Assembly: GCA_019828595.1 (NCBI GenBank)
Contig: JAHQRK010000041.1
Span: forward strand, 186,001-250,000
Reading direction: 5' to 3'
Source of the DNA: Aphanomyces cochlioides
Taxonomy: Eukaryota > Oomycota > Saprolegniomycetes > Saprolegniales > Verrucalvaceae
Length of the DNA stretch: 64,000 bases
In this document: one piece after another, positions 32,533 to 45,124 of the stretch
How positions within the stretch are numbered: the stretch's first letter is position 1
Layout: the number at the start of each line of letters is the position of its first letter
Position numbers and translations under genes: made by a program
Notes under the pieces: model-generated
Told to the model about the DNA's origin: nothing
What the model saw: only the letters and a program-made list of their open reading frames with translations
The model's database searches: none

Positions 32533-33415
32533 TTCCATACTATACTTCCCTCACCGTTTCAAACATACACTCATACAATACCTACAATGACAATCCATAT
32601 CACACCCGTGCATCATGTCACCGTCGTAGTCACCACTCGCTTCTCCGAATATCGACACATTTATACAGAGAAACTACGTCACCAGGCACACCGACGCTTC
32701 TCTCAGATAAAACATTGTTGATAAACTCGAGACCTTCACTTCGACAATCTACACCAGCACATGGAACAAGAATTATACACTTTCATGACTGTCAAAAACA
32801 TCCTATTCAGAAAGCCTCGAAAACACTACCACCATTTCTGTAGAATGTGAAACAAAATCAAGTCCAATCAAGATGATATGAACTGTTTGAAACAAGTTGA
32901 GCGATGTTGCTTGATGGATTGAGTACGATAAACAGTTGGTGTAGCTTTGCTGTTGTTTAGTGAAAAGAATTTAATGTTGTGCCGAATGGAAATATGATTG
33001 ATATTCTGATTGAACATGTGTTTACCAGGTATATTTTTGTTTCATGGAAACCTATGAATTTGTTCTGCGGAGTATTGAGGATATACCCTCCCATTCCTTG
33101 CGCGAGCAGGAGACTGATATGCTCTCAATAAGTCGATGTACCGCACGAAACTTTGTTTCGGACAAGATTTCGATCCGAAGAAGAGTCAAAATCGGAACTG
33201 CTCGCGTATTTTAGACGGGTATCATGTCCATGTGAAATTTTGATGTCCATTGGTCGAATCGTGTTTTTGTGGAGAGATTGGAGTGTAAAGTGTTTGTTTT
33301 GATTGACGTGTGTTTGGTTACGATGTGCATAATGTCTGTGTCCGTGGTGGTTGTTTGCAGTGGAAAGGATTGTATGAGTGTATGTGTGGCACGGTGGGTA
33401 TACGATAGTATGGAA
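32533..33415. repeat. Spacer B (883 bp)
   Basis: Standard copy, with element insertions on both sides (B4 left, B5 right). No gene seen. Confidence 0.85.
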
Positions 33416-33429
33416 TCCTCTATAGCTCA
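33416..33429 (+). repeat. Target duplication (3' side of B5)
   Basis: TCCTCTATAGCTCA, exact tRNA nt 1-14. Contrast with the altered tRNA 5' end at 33689. Confidence 0.95.
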
Positions 33430-33688
33430 CTGCAATGGGGAGGTATATTAATAGACTTTCAATATCTACTAATACTAATATTGCCTACTAACGGCTCATC
33501 CCACTTCCAAATGCTTCAGCAGATTTTCTACTTTGGGCTTTGGAGTACAGCGATTTTTGACTTGTTGAATAAATACTTGGGGCTTGTTAATTTGGGGCTG
33601 AAGGTTGGAGCGCGAGCAAAGTCGGGTACTTGGCTACCAGTGGGCGATAGACAGGTTGTCTATGCAAAGTATTGATTGCTGAAATTGC
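33430..33688 (-). mobile_element. Family B copy B5, short 5'-truncated
   Basis: Only 259 bp: the last 34 codons of ORF2 and the 3' UTR. At its 5' junction one base of the tRNA end is missing (TTCTCTA instead of TCCTCTA), so integration here was imprecise by 1 nt. Confidence 0.93.
33587..33688 (-). pseudogene. ORF2 terminal remnant (family B)
   Basis: Encodes only the last 33 residues of ORF2 (AISAINTLHRQ… to SAPN) and the stop. Confidence 0.9.
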
Positions 33689-33761
33689 TTCTCTATAGCT
33701 CAGTTGGTAGAGCGTACGGCTGTTAACCGTAAGGTCGCAGGTTCGAACCCTGCTGGAGGAG
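33689..33761 (+). tRNA. tRNA-Asn (GTT), altered acceptor stem
   Basis: As the other copies except that nt 2 is T instead of C, turning acceptor pair 2-71 from C-G into a T-G wobble. The change sits exactly at the junction with B5 and is best read as a base lost from the tRNA end and replaced by an element base. It may still fold, but 5' maturation or aminoacylation could be affected. Confidence 0.93.
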
Positions 33762-34713
33762 TTCTTTTCTCTCTTTTGCATATCCATAACTGATCACCAA
33801 TACAAATACTGACGTGTAGATTCTCGGCATGTCTTCTTCGAGTCAACATATGCGTAAATAAGAAGACTATGTCACGCCAATCCAATACCAGTCCTTTATC
33901 TCCAATATGATGTGGAATGGCCTCAAAATTGCTGCTCATCAACTAGTGCGCAAGTCATTGCAGAATACATAAGAGAAACTCCAATGAGCGATTCTCTGAC
34001 AGCAACAGATGTGCGCCACGCTAACTTGGCTTGTATTGGACTTGAGGAGAGATCACTCATATGGTGTCTTTTAGACTTTGTCAACTGATATCTTAGACAA
34101 CGGATCACGGTCGTCAAGAGCGACCTAGAGACAAGTATTCCATTGACTTGGTTTGAAATATCATAGCACATGGATGTACTCACTCCATTACCTTGTTCTT
34201 TGCATAGAATGTGATCGTCTCCAATGTGGACTGTGTCAAATTTCGGTGGTATACATGGACATATTTTCACGACGTTAACATCGATCGAAATCAATCCATA
34301 TACCGCATCTCAAGACCACAATCGTAACATTCCTACCATTTTATGCAGCTTGCTGCCAAACATATTCTGGAGAAAGTTCTGTCGCATATGTGTGTGATAT
34401 TGCTGTTATGCATCTGTGTGAATCGTTTCTTGGCTTGTCGACTGACAGCGCCAACAAAGCAGAAATGACACAGACTTGAAATAGTTGTGAAGATAGTCTC
34501 AATTACAGTATTGAGATATTTACAAACACGACAAATGATATCATTAAAAGGTGCACAGCAGAATAAAACGTGTCCATTCTTTCCTCGCGTCTTAATCAAA
34601 GATGTCAGAAGCTACTCATTCTATAGACTTGATGTGAAAGCTATTGCGAGTTGGATGTGTTTGTTGCGATCACGTCGATAAGTTGGAAGGGATATGCAAA
34701 AGAGAGAAAAGAA
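33762..34713. repeat. Spacer A (952 bp)
   Basis: Standard copy between convergent tRNA-Asn genes. No gene seen. Confidence 0.85.
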
Positions 34714-34786
34714 CTCCTCCAGCAGGGTTCGAACCTGCGACCTTACGGTTAACAGCCGTACGCTCTACCAACTGAGCTATAGAGGA
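34714..34786 (-). tRNA. tRNA-Asn (GTT)
   Basis: Same 73-nt sequence; 5' end abuts element B6. Confidence 0.97.
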
Positions 34787-34788
34787 TG

Positions 34789-35091
34789 GCCTCTACCAAG
34801 TACCCGGTCACTGCACTGGCTTCTCATTTGGGCTCCCGCTGTTTGTCGGGCGTATCGCTATCTGCCATATTGCTTGACACGAGCTTCGGCCTCTTGATTT
34901 GGAATATCATGGAAACGTTGTATGCCGGCGAAGACGAGAAGTCGCGATACGTCTTGACCACGATCCTGGAATTCCATGAGGCTGGCTCCCTGGACCCCAC
35001 CTTCGACAACCAAGTGATGTTCCAACCCGACACTCAGACACTCATGCTGGGAGATGTTGCGAACGCAACGTCTGTCGCGTTCCGTGGCTAA
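34789..35091 (+). pseudogene. ORF1 C-terminal fragment (family B)
   Basis: The last 100 residues of ORF1 (ASTKYPVTAL… to SVAFRG), natural stop at 35089-35091, overlapping ORF2 by 38 nt. Confidence 0.9.
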
Positions 35092-38000
35092 GGTGGTCGC
35101 GGCCGGTCTCTTCACCAAGTTCCCCATACTCGAACTGACCACTGCCAACCTCAATGGGCTGAAAGACAACGGACATCTTGTGGCGCGGCGACTCCAAATT
35201 CCGACCCAAGCCGTTTTCTTTCAAGAAACCAAAATCAATAACATCAAACATCTCGAAACCTTCCAACTCCACCTCAACAACGAAGTAGGCGTTGGCAAAT
35301 ACAAGCTCTTCACCAACGATCTCCGCACTGATCGCGTCGACTCACTCAACAATCGGCGCTGCGGTGTGGCATCGTATTTCCATGGATCCATGCCTGGATT
35401 CCTCGACCTGCAACACTTGACCACCCATGACCGACCTGGAAGATACATGGTTGTTCGAACTCAGTGGGACGGCGTTCCTGTGTACTTTCACAACGTCTAT
35501 GCCCCGGTTATCGCTCACTCTCGAGCACCGTTTTTCGACGATCTGCCTCGCGACTTTGAAGACGACAGCATTCACTTTGTCGGAGGCGATTTCAACTTAC
35601 CCCTGGAGGAGCATCTGGACGCGACTCGACCTCGCCAAGACCACAACGCTGGTAAGGCGGAATGCATTGCCTGGCTTTCAGCACTTGGTGTTATCGATGC
35701 GTGGAGGATGCACCACCCCAACGAGCGCGTTTACAGCGGCCCTGGTCGAAGCAACCGCCTCGACTACCTGTTTGTGGACCAAGATATCGTCGCTCAAACG
35801 TACGCACGTTCAAGCTATTCCCCAAGCAGCTTTGCAGGCGACCACATGGAACACAAAGTGGTCCTCTCCTGCGAGCAGCGAGCTCCCAACCGAAGTTACT
35901 GGCGCCTCCCCCGTGAGCTCTTAAAGAACCCTCAAGTAGTCGCAGCGATCAAGGCCGAAGCCAATCAACTTTTGGACGAGATGCGCGCAGACGACACTCA
36001 AAACTTTGGCGCAAAGTGGTACGGCTGGTTGAAGAGAATGAAGAAGCGTCTCCAAGTCAGTCATCGCCAGTACATTGACTCGATGAAGTACACACTCAAC
36101 AGCCTCAAGATGAAGTGGCTTACTTCCCGCCGAGCATTCGACATGGGACTCGTTGAGACATCCATTGTTAATACCGCCCGTCAAGCCCTTGACACTGCCC
36201 GCAGCGAGTACCGACAGTTCAACCTGGATCAGCAATTCGACTTTCACGCCAACGTCAACGAGCGAGGTACCAGTCACTTTTTTCGTCGACCCAAGGGGAT
36301 CAAAGTGCCGCTCTCGTCCGTGACAATCAACGGTGTAACGTCGACTGACCCGTCTGAAGTCAAGGCTGGTTTTACGTCTCATTGGAAAAACATCATGGTC
36401 ACTCCAAGAGACCAACCACCGTTGAATCGGGCCCGTCGCCGAGCTATCATTCGAGCCATTACTCGACGTCTCACTCAAGAACAGCGCGACGCTCTGGAAA
36501 GTCCTCTCACGGCGGAAGACCTGTGCGGCGCGCTCAAGTCTATGAACCCGAACAAGTCTCCTGGTTCAGACGGCTGGCCTGCAGCTTTCTTTCAAGTCTC
36601 CCCGGACGTATTCGCCCAAATCCTGCTCAAGGTGTTCAACTACCAACTCACCCATCACGGTCACCTCCTGCTCCAACAACGCCGAAGTGCAGTGGCGCTC
36701 TTGTTCAAGGCTGGAGACAGAGGCGACCCTGGCAACTATCGGCCGATTACTCTCATGTCGGTTGAAGTCAAGATTCTATCGCGGGCGCTGGCCTACCGTC
36801 TTGCACAAGTTGCCCCATACCTCGCTCACCCAAGCCAAGCTGGTTTTGTCCCTGGCCGTCGCTTGCACGACCACGTGATGCTGGTACAAGCATTGCAGAC
36901 TTTCTGTACCAATGAAGACCACGACTACTACGCGACGTTTCTCGACTTTTCCAAGGCATACGATATGGTTGACCAAGGCTTTCTCTTCGACGTACTCAAG
37001 GAGATGAACATCGGTCCCACATTTGTGTCTTGGGTTCAGTTGCTTTACAATACGCCTCTGGTCCAGATCATTTTCAACGACGGTCTTGGCCCTACCATAC
37101 GGCCTACCCGCGGAGTCAAGCAAGGTTGCCCCCTATCGTGCATGCTCTTCGTACTTTACCTCGAGCCACTCGGCGAAATGCTACGCGGATCTCCTGATTT
37201 TGGTATTCCCCTTCCAAATGGAGACTCACTGACGAGCATCTACTTTGCCGACGACACGACTCTACTCTCGTCATCCCTCCAAGCGGCGGTCGAGCAAATG
37301 GCAATTGTCGAAGACTTTTGCTCTGTGTCTGGAGCTCGTCTCAACGTTGCCAAGTGCATGACTTTGGCGCTCAACAACAATCTCGATATCGAAGACATCG
37401 ACGATGGTGGCCTCTTGAACGTCTTGCCGAGCGAGAAGCCAGTGAAATACCTTGGTATTCTCTTTGGCCACCGACTGCCGCGCGATTTTCAAGTCCAGCA
37501 ACTGAACGACAAGTTTCTGGCTGCGTTTCAAACGTGGGGAAGTCGTGCGCGAACCATCCAAGGCCGCAAACTCATCGTATCGACCATGTTGTTGTCGTTG
37601 TTATGGCATGTCACGGCTGCAGTGTATGTGCCTCCAACGATGGTTGCCGTTTGGCAAAGAATGGTCAACAAGTACATCCTTGGTCGGAAGACGCAAATCA
37701 CCGACCATCATCGCTCAACTATTTGCCGCAAGTGGCAGTTCGATCAAAAACTCGGCCTCGGTATTCCGCATGTGGCTTCGAAGCTTCGGACTCAGCGACT
37801 GCTGCGGCTCCAACTCTTGATGCAGCCCAATTCACCCAACACATTTGCCCCATGGAAGTTGCTTGTCAAGAGACAATTTTCCCGTGTCATGAACAAGCTG
37901 TATATCGCGACACCCACCCGTTCGACTTTCTCACGTACTTCCCCAACCACAGCTCCAAGTGGTTGTTTTTGTGGGAGCTGCATCCTCTTTGGCACGACAT

Positions 38001-39210
38001 TTGGCATCAATGGGCCGCCACACCTATGGCCAAGCGAACCGCTTCGCCACCAAGCCTCGAAGAACTTTTGAACCTCCCCGTGTGGCTGACATCCTACCCC
38101 GCTCTGCAAGTTGGTCCTGCGGGTGCTACATCAAATGTCGTGAAGACTGCTCTGTGTCGTCGATGGTGTAGACATGCGTCTCAAAACGGTTTCCACTGCC
38201 TCAAAGACTTCTTGACACGGCAAGGGACATGGCCTACAAGAGCTGCGTTTATTGATCGACTGTCATCCAACAACCGTGCGGCACAAGTGACGTTACAAGC
38301 GAACGGCGCGATGGGATTTGCAGCACCCGAACGTGCTGGTCAAGTTTATAGCCACCTCACCAAGATATTCGACCAAGTCCTCCGCACGTCTGGCGTTCGA
38401 ACTGGAACTGCTTTGACCGATATCGATACAACAAGTCACCCTTTCAAGGCACTTTTCAAAGATCAATTGCTATCCTTCGAGCGTTGGCCCAAGCGACTCG
38501 TATCACGTTTGGCGCATCACGCCCCTTCGGATGGAAAACCGCACCCAGTGGCGACATCGTCCCGCGTCGAGCAACAAGATATTGCGACCTACGTGCGACT
38601 CATCCGCAAAACATGCCGTTGGCCGCCTCCCCTCCATGGCGACGTTTGGTTTCGACTGTTGTTCAACATGCTGCCTGTCAACTCGCGCTTGTTCTACTTG
38701 CAACCTCAGCAGCCAGACGTAATTTGCTGTGTCTATACCAATTGCGACGCACCGGAGAACCAACACCACGCCTTCCACACCTGCTCTCGCGTGTATCCCC
38801 TTTGGCGTTTTCACGCGACCGCTTGGCGATGCTTCGGTGTCAATTTCGATTGGACTGCCATCACCAACATCGACCGCTTTCAAGTCAACGAACGCGGTAG
38901 CCAGCTTCAAGACATACTGTTTGTGCTCTGGGCTCTTCTGTGTGCTTCCAACCTTCACTATATTTGGACAACGCACAACGCCGCCAAGTTCGAATCGAAG
39001 AAGCCGCCTCCGCCAGAAATTTGGCAAGAAGTCAGCTTCATCCGATGGCATGCATCGATCCGCAGATGGCTTCGCCTCCAAGAAGTTGACAGCCCTCAAC
39101 GAGTGGAAGCAATTTCAGCAATCAATACTTTGCATAGACAACCTGTCTATCGCCCACTGGTAGCCAAGTACCCGACTTTGCTCGCGCTCCAACCTTCAGC
39201 CCCAAATTAA
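35054..39210 (+). pseudogene. Family B ORF2, one frameshift
   Basis: Endonuclease and reverse transcriptase are intact from ATG 35054. At 37899-37905, CTGTATATCGCG replaces CTGTATCGCG of B1, B3 and B8, an added AT/TA dinucleotide. The break falls after MNKLY, well downstream of FADD, and the rest continues in the shifted frame to 39210 with the CCHC knuckle. A truncated product would keep both catalytic domains but lose the C-terminal region. Confidence 0.92.
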
Positions 39211-39367
39211 CAAGCCCCAAGTATTTATTCAACAAGTCAAAAATCGCTGTACTCCAAAGCCCAAAGTAGAAAATCTGCTGAAGCATTTGGAAGTGGGATG
39301 AGCCGTTAGTAGGCAATATTAGTATTAGTAGATATTGAAAGTCTATTAATATACCTCCCCATTGCAG

Positions 39368-39381
39368 TGAGCTATAGAGGA
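39368..39381 (-). repeat. Target duplication (right side of B6)
   Basis: TGAGCTATAGAGGA, exact, followed by spacer B. Confidence 0.95.
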
Positions 39382-40264
39382 TTCCATACTATACTTCCCT
39401 CACCGTTTCAAACATACACTCATACAATACCTACAATGACAATCCATATCACACCCGTGCATCATGTCACCGTCGTAGTCACCACTCGCTTCTCCGAATA
39501 TCGACACATTTATACAGAGAAACTACGTCACCAGGCACACCGACGCTTCTCTCAGATAAAACATTGTTGATAAACTCGAGACCTTCACTTCGACAATCTA
39601 CACCAGCACATGGAACAAGAATTATACACTTTCATGACTGTCAAAAACATCCTATTCAGAAAGCCTCGAAAACACTACCACCATTTCTGTAGAATGTGAA
39701 ACAAAATCAAGTCCAATCAAGATGATATGAACTGTTTGAAACAAGTTGAGCGATGTTGCTTGATGGATTGAGTACGATAAACAGTTGGTGTAGCTTTGCT
39801 GTTGTTTAGTGAAAAGAATTTAATGTTGTGCCGAATGGAAATATGATTGATATTCTGATTGAACATGTGTTTACCAGGTATATTTTTGTTTCATGGAAAC
39901 CTATGAATTTGTTCTGCGGAGTATTGAGGATATACCCTCCCATTCCTTGCGCGAGCAGGAGACTGATATGCTCTCAATAAGTCGATGTACCGCACGAAAC
40001 TTTGTTTCGGACAAGATTTCGATCCGAAGAAGAGTCAAAATCGGAACTGCTCGCGTATTTTAGACGGGTATCATGTCCATGTGAAATTTTGATGTCCATT
40101 GGTCGAATCGTGTTTTTGTGGAGAGATTGGAGTGTAAAGTGTTTGTTTTGATTGACGTGTGTTTGGTTACGATGTGCATAATGTCTGTGTCCGTGGTGGT
40201 TGTTTGCAGTGGAAAGGATTGTATGAGTGTATGTGTGGCACGGTGGGTATACGATAGTATGGAA
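39382..40264. repeat. Spacer B (883 bp)
   Basis: Standard copy; right end joins an uninserted tRNA. No gene seen. Confidence 0.85.
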
Positions 40265-40337
40265 TCCTCTATAGCTCAGTTGGTAGAGCGTACGGCTGTT
40301 AACCGTAAGGTCGCAGGTTCGAACCCTGCTGGAGGAG
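40265..40337 (+). tRNA. tRNA-Asn (GTT), uninserted 5' flank
   Basis: Same 73-nt sequence with native spacer B upstream. Confidence 0.97.
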
Positions 40338-41289
40338 TTCTTTTCTCTCTTTTGCATATCCATAACTGATCACCAATACAAATACTGACGTGTAGATTCT
40401 CGGCATGTCTTCTTCGAGTCAACATATGCGTAAATAAGAAGACTATGTCACGCCAATCCAATACCAGTCCTTTATCTCCAATATGATGTGGAATGGCCTC
40501 AAAATTGCTGCTCATCAACTAGTGCGCAAGTCATTGCAGAATACATAAGAGAAACTCCAATGAGCGATTCTCTGACAGCAACAGATGTGCGCCACGCTAA
40601 CTTGGCTTGTATTGGACTTGAGGAGAGATCACTCATATGGTGTCTTTTAGACTTTGTCAACTGATATCTTAGACAACGGATCACGGTCGTCAAGAGCGAC
40701 CTAGAGACAAGTATTCCATTGACTTGGTTTGAAATATCATAGCACATGGATGTACTCACTCCATTACCTTGTTCTTTGCATAGAATGTGATCGTCTCCAA
40801 TGTGGACTGTGTCAAATTTCGGTGGTATACATGGACATATTTTCACGACGTTAACATCGATCGAAATCAATCCATATACCGCATCTCAAGACCACAATCG
40901 TAACATTCCTACCATTTTATGCAGCTTGCTGCCAAACATATTCTGGAGAAAGTTCTGTCGCATATGTGTGTGATATTGCTGTTATGCATCTGTGTGAATC
41001 GTTTCTTGGCTTGTCGACTGACAGCGCCAACAAAGCAGAAATGACACAGACTTGAAATAGTTGTGAAGATAGTCTCAATTACAGTATTGAGATATTTACA
41101 AACACGACAAATGATATCATTAAAAGGTGCACAGCAGAATAAAACGTGTCCATTCTTTCCTCGCGTCTTAATCAAAGATGTCAGAAGCTACTCATTCTAT
41201 AGACTTGATGTGAAAGCTATTGCGAGTTGGATGTGTTTGTTGCGATCACGTCGATAAGTTGGAAGGGATATGCAAAAGAGAGAAAAGAA
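40338..41289. repeat. Spacer A (952 bp)
   Basis: Standard copy. No gene seen. Confidence 0.85.
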
Positions 41290-41362
41290 CTCCTCCAGCA
41301 GGGTTCGAACCTGCGACCTTACGGTTAACAGCCGTACGCTCTACCAACTGAGCTATAGAGGA
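41290..41362 (-). tRNA. tRNA-Asn (GTT)
   Basis: Same 73-nt sequence; 5' end abuts element B7. Confidence 0.97.
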
Positions 41363-42232
41363 TCGTATCACGTTTGGCGCATCACGCCCCTTCGGATGGA
41401 AAACCGCACCCAGTGGCGACATCGTCCCGCGTCGAGCAACAAGATATTGCGACCTACGTGCGACTCATCCGCAAAACATGCCGTTGGCCGCCTCCCCTCC
41501 ATGGCGACGTTTGGTTTCGACTGTTGTTCAACATGCTGCCTGTCAACTCGCGCTTGTTCTACTTGCAACCTCAGCAGCCAGACGTAATTTGCTGTGTCTA
41601 TACCAATTGCGACGCACCGGAGAACCAACACCACGCCTTCCACACCTGCTCTCGCGTGTATCCCCTTTGGCGTTTTCACGCGACCGCTTGGCGATGCTTC
41701 GGTGTCAATTTCGATTGGACTGCCATCACCAACATCGACCGCTTTCAAGTCAACGAACGCGGTAGCCAGCTTCAAGACATACTGTTTGTGCTCTGGGCTC
41801 TTCTGTGTGCTTCCAACCTTCACTATATTTGGACAACGCACAACGCCGCCAAGTTCGAATCGAAGGAGCAGCCTCCGCCAGAAATTTGGCAAGAAGTCAG
41901 CTTCATCCGATGGCATGCATCGATCCGCAGATGGCTTCGCCTCCAAGAAGTTGACAGCCCTCAACGAGTGGAAGCAATTTCAGCAATCAATACTTTGCAT
42001 AGACAACCTGTCTATCGCCCACTGGTAGCCAAGTACCCGACTTTGCTCGCGCTCCAACCTTCAGCCCCAAATTAACAAGCCCCAAGTATTTATTCAACAA
42101 GTCAAAAATCGCTGTACTCCAAAGCCCAAAGTAGAAAATCTGCTGAAGCATTTGGAAGTGGGATGAGCCGTTAGTAGGCAATATTAGTATTAGTAGATAT
42201 TGAAAGTCTATTAATATACCTCCCCATTGCAG
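41363..42232 (+). mobile_element. Family B copy B7, 5'-truncated
   Basis: An 870-bp copy of the ORF2 end and 3' UTR, truncated about 30 nt further upstream than B2, so a separate insertion. Confidence 0.93.
41365..42075 (+). pseudogene. ORF2 C-terminal fragment (family B)
   Basis: The final 236 residues (from VSRLAHHAPS) with the CCHC knuckle, open to the natural stop. It has one private change, SKEQPPPE for SKEPPPPE. Confidence 0.9.
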
Positions 42233-42246
42233 TGAGCTATAGAGGA
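42233..42246 (-). repeat. Target duplication (right side of B7)
   Basis: TGAGCTATAGAGGA, exact, followed by spacer B. Confidence 0.95.
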
Positions 42247-43129
42247 TTCCATACTATACTTCCCTCACCGTTTCAAACATACACTCATACAATACCTACA
42301 ATGACAATCCATATCACACCCGTGCATCATGTCACCGTCGTAGTCACCACTCGCTTCTCCGAATATCGACACATTTATACAGAGAAACTACGTCACCAGG
42401 CACACCGACGCTTCTCTCAGATAAAACATTGTTGATAAACTCGAGACCTTCACTTCGACAATCTACACCAGCACATGGAACAAGAATTATACACTTTCAT
42501 GACTGTCAAAAACATCCTATTCAGAAAGCCTCGAAAACACTACCACCATTTCTGTAGAATGTGAAACAAAATCAAGTCCAATCAAGATGATATGAACTGT
42601 TTGAAACAAGTTGAGCGATGTTGCTTGATGGATTGAGTACGATAAACAGTTGGTGTAGCTTTGCTGTTGTTTAGTGAAAAGAATTTAATGTTGTGCCGAA
42701 TGGAAATATGATTGATATTCTGATTGAACATGTGTTTACCAGGTATATTTTTGTTTCATGGAAACCTATGAATTTGTTCTGCGGAGTATTGAGGATATAC
42801 CCTCCCATTCCTTGCGCGAGCAGGAGACTGATATGCTCTCAATAAGTCGATGTACCGCACGAAACTTTGTTTCGGACAAGATTTCGATCCGAAGAAGAGT
42901 CAAAATCGGAACTGCTCGCGTATTTTAGACGGGTATCATGTCCATGTGAAATTTTGATGTCCATTGGTCGAATCGTGTTTTTGTGGAGAGATTGGAGTGT
43001 AAAGTGTTTGTTTTGATTGACGTGTGTTTGGTTACGATGTGCATAATGTCTGTGTCCGTGGTGGTTGTTTGCAGTGGAAAGGATTGTATGAGTGTATGTG
43101 TGGCACGGTGGGTATACGATAGTATGGAA
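42247..43129. repeat. Spacer B (883 bp)
   Basis: Standard copy; right end joins an uninserted tRNA. No gene seen. Confidence 0.85.
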
Positions 43130-43202
43130 TCCTCTATAGCTCAGTTGGTAGAGCGTACGGCTGTTAACCGTAAGGTCGCAGGTTCGAACCCTGCTGGAGG
43201 AG
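43130..43202 (+). tRNA. tRNA-Asn (GTT), uninserted 5' flank
   Basis: Same 73-nt sequence with native spacer B upstream. Confidence 0.97.
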
Positions 43203-44154
43203 TTCTTTTCTCTCTTTTGCATATCCATAACTGATCACCAATACAAATACTGACGTGTAGATTCTCGGCATGTCTTCTTCGAGTCAACATATGCGTAAAT
43301 AAGAAGACTATGTCACGCCAATCCAATACCAGTCCTTTATCTCCAATATGATGTGGAATGGCCTCAAAATTGCTGCTCATCAACTAGTGCGCAAGTCATT
43401 GCAGAATACATAAGAGAAACTCCAATGAGCGATTCTCTGACAGCAACAGATGTGCGCCACGCTAACTTGGCTTGTATTGGACTTGAGGAGAGATCACTCA
43501 TATGGTGTCTTTTAGACTTTGTCAACTGATATCTTAGACAACGGATCACGGTCGTCAAGAGCGACCTAGAGACAAGTATTCCATTGACTTGGTTTGAAAT
43601 ATCATAGCACATGGATGTACTCACTCCATTACCTTGTTCTTTGCATAGAATGTGATCGTCTCCAATGTGGACTGTGTCAAATTTCGGTGGTATACATGGA
43701 CATATTTTCACGACGTTAACATCGATCGAAATCAATCCATATACCGCATCTCAAGACCACAATCGTAACATTCCTACCATTTTATGCAGCTTGCTGCCAA
43801 ACATATTCTGGAGAAAGTTCTGTCGCATATGTGTGTGATATTGCTGTTATGCATCTGTGTGAATCGTTTCTTGGCTTGTCGACTGACAGCGCCAACAAAG
43901 CAGAAATGACACAGACTTGAAATAGTTGTGAAGATAGTCTCAATTACAGTATTGAGATATTTACAAACACGACAAATGATATCATTAAAAGGTGCACAGC
44001 AGAATAAAACGTGTCCATTCTTTCCTCGCGTCTTAATCAAAGATGTCAGAAGCTACTCATTCTATAGACTTGATGTGAAAGCTATTGCGAGTTGGATGTG
44101 TTTGTTGCGATCACGTCGATAAGTTGGAAGGGATATGCAAAAGAGAGAAAAGAA
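43203..44154. repeat. Spacer A (952 bp)
   Basis: Standard copy. Together with its two tRNAs this is an element-free stretch of the array. No gene seen. Confidence 0.85.
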
Positions 44155-44227
44155 CTCCTCCAGCAGGGTTCGAACCTGCGACCTTACGGTTAACAGCCGT
44201 ACGCTCTACCAACTGAGCTATAGAGGA
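44155..44227 (-). tRNA. tRNA-Asn (GTT), uninserted 5' flank
   Basis: Same 73-nt sequence. It is the only minus-strand tRNA in the window whose 5' end joins spacer B directly (44227/44228), so it gives the pre-insertion sequence of the target. Confidence 0.97.
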
Positions 44228-45110
44228 TTCCATACTATACTTCCCTCACCGTTTCAAACATACACTCATACAATACCTACAATGACAATCCATATCACAC
44301 CCGTGCATCATGTCACCGTCGTAGTCACCACTCGCTTCTCCGAATATCGACACATTTATACAGAGAAATTACGTCACCAGGCACACCGACGCTTCTCTCA
44401 GATAAAACATTGTTGATAAACTCGAGACCTTCACTTCGACAATCTACACCAGCACATGGAACAAGAATTATACACTTTCATGACTGTCAAAAACATCCTA
44501 TTCAGAAAGCCTCGAAAACACTACCACCATTTCTGTAGAATGTGAAACAAAATCAAGTCCAATCAAGATGATATGAACTGTTTGAAACAAGTTGAGCGAT
44601 GTTGCTTGATGGATTGAGTACGATAAACAGTTGGTGTAGCTTTGCTGTTGTTTAGTGAAAAGAATTTAATGTTGTGCCGAATGGAAATATGATTGATATT
44701 CTGATTGAACATGTGTTTACCAGGTATATTTTTGTTTCATGGAAACCTATGAATTTGTTCTGCGGAGTATTGAGGATATACCCTCCCATTCCTTGCGCGA
44801 GCAGGAGACTGATATGCTCTCAATAAGTCGATGTACCGCACGAAACTTTGTTTCGGACAAGATTTCGATCCGAAGAAGAGTCAAAATCGGAACTGCTCGC
44901 GTATTTTAGACGGGTATCATGTCCATGTGAAATTTTGATGTCCATTGGTCGAATCGTGTTTTTGTGGAGAGATTGGAGTGTAAAGTGTTTGTTTTGATTG
45001 ACGTGTGTTTGGTTACGATGTGCATAATGTCTGTGTCCGTGGTGGTTGTTTGCAGTGGAAAGGATTGTATGAGTGTATGTGTGGCACGGTGGGTATACGA
45101 TAGTATGGAA
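44228..45110. repeat. Spacer B (883 bp), variant
   Basis: Shares GAGAAATTACGTC (others GAGAAACTACGTC) with the copy at 55750. Both are followed by the same truncated family A element, so the block was duplicated as a unit. No gene seen. Confidence 0.85.
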
Positions 45111-45124
45111 TCCTCTATAGCTCA
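45111..45124 (+). repeat. Target duplication (3' side of A6)
   Basis: TCCTCTATAGCTCA, exact. Confidence 0.95.

Larger units (their letters stand above)
34787..39367 (+). mobile_element. Family B copy B6, 5'-truncated
   Basis: A 4.6-kb copy starting about 100 codons before the end of ORF1, slightly longer than B1, with all of ORF2 and the 3' UTR. Confidence 0.93.

Noticed and set aside
1448..44227. CRISPR-like array of short repeats (the recurring 14-mer and tRNA)
   Set aside because: Spacing is kilobases, repeats are tRNA genes or target duplications, and there are no cas genes.
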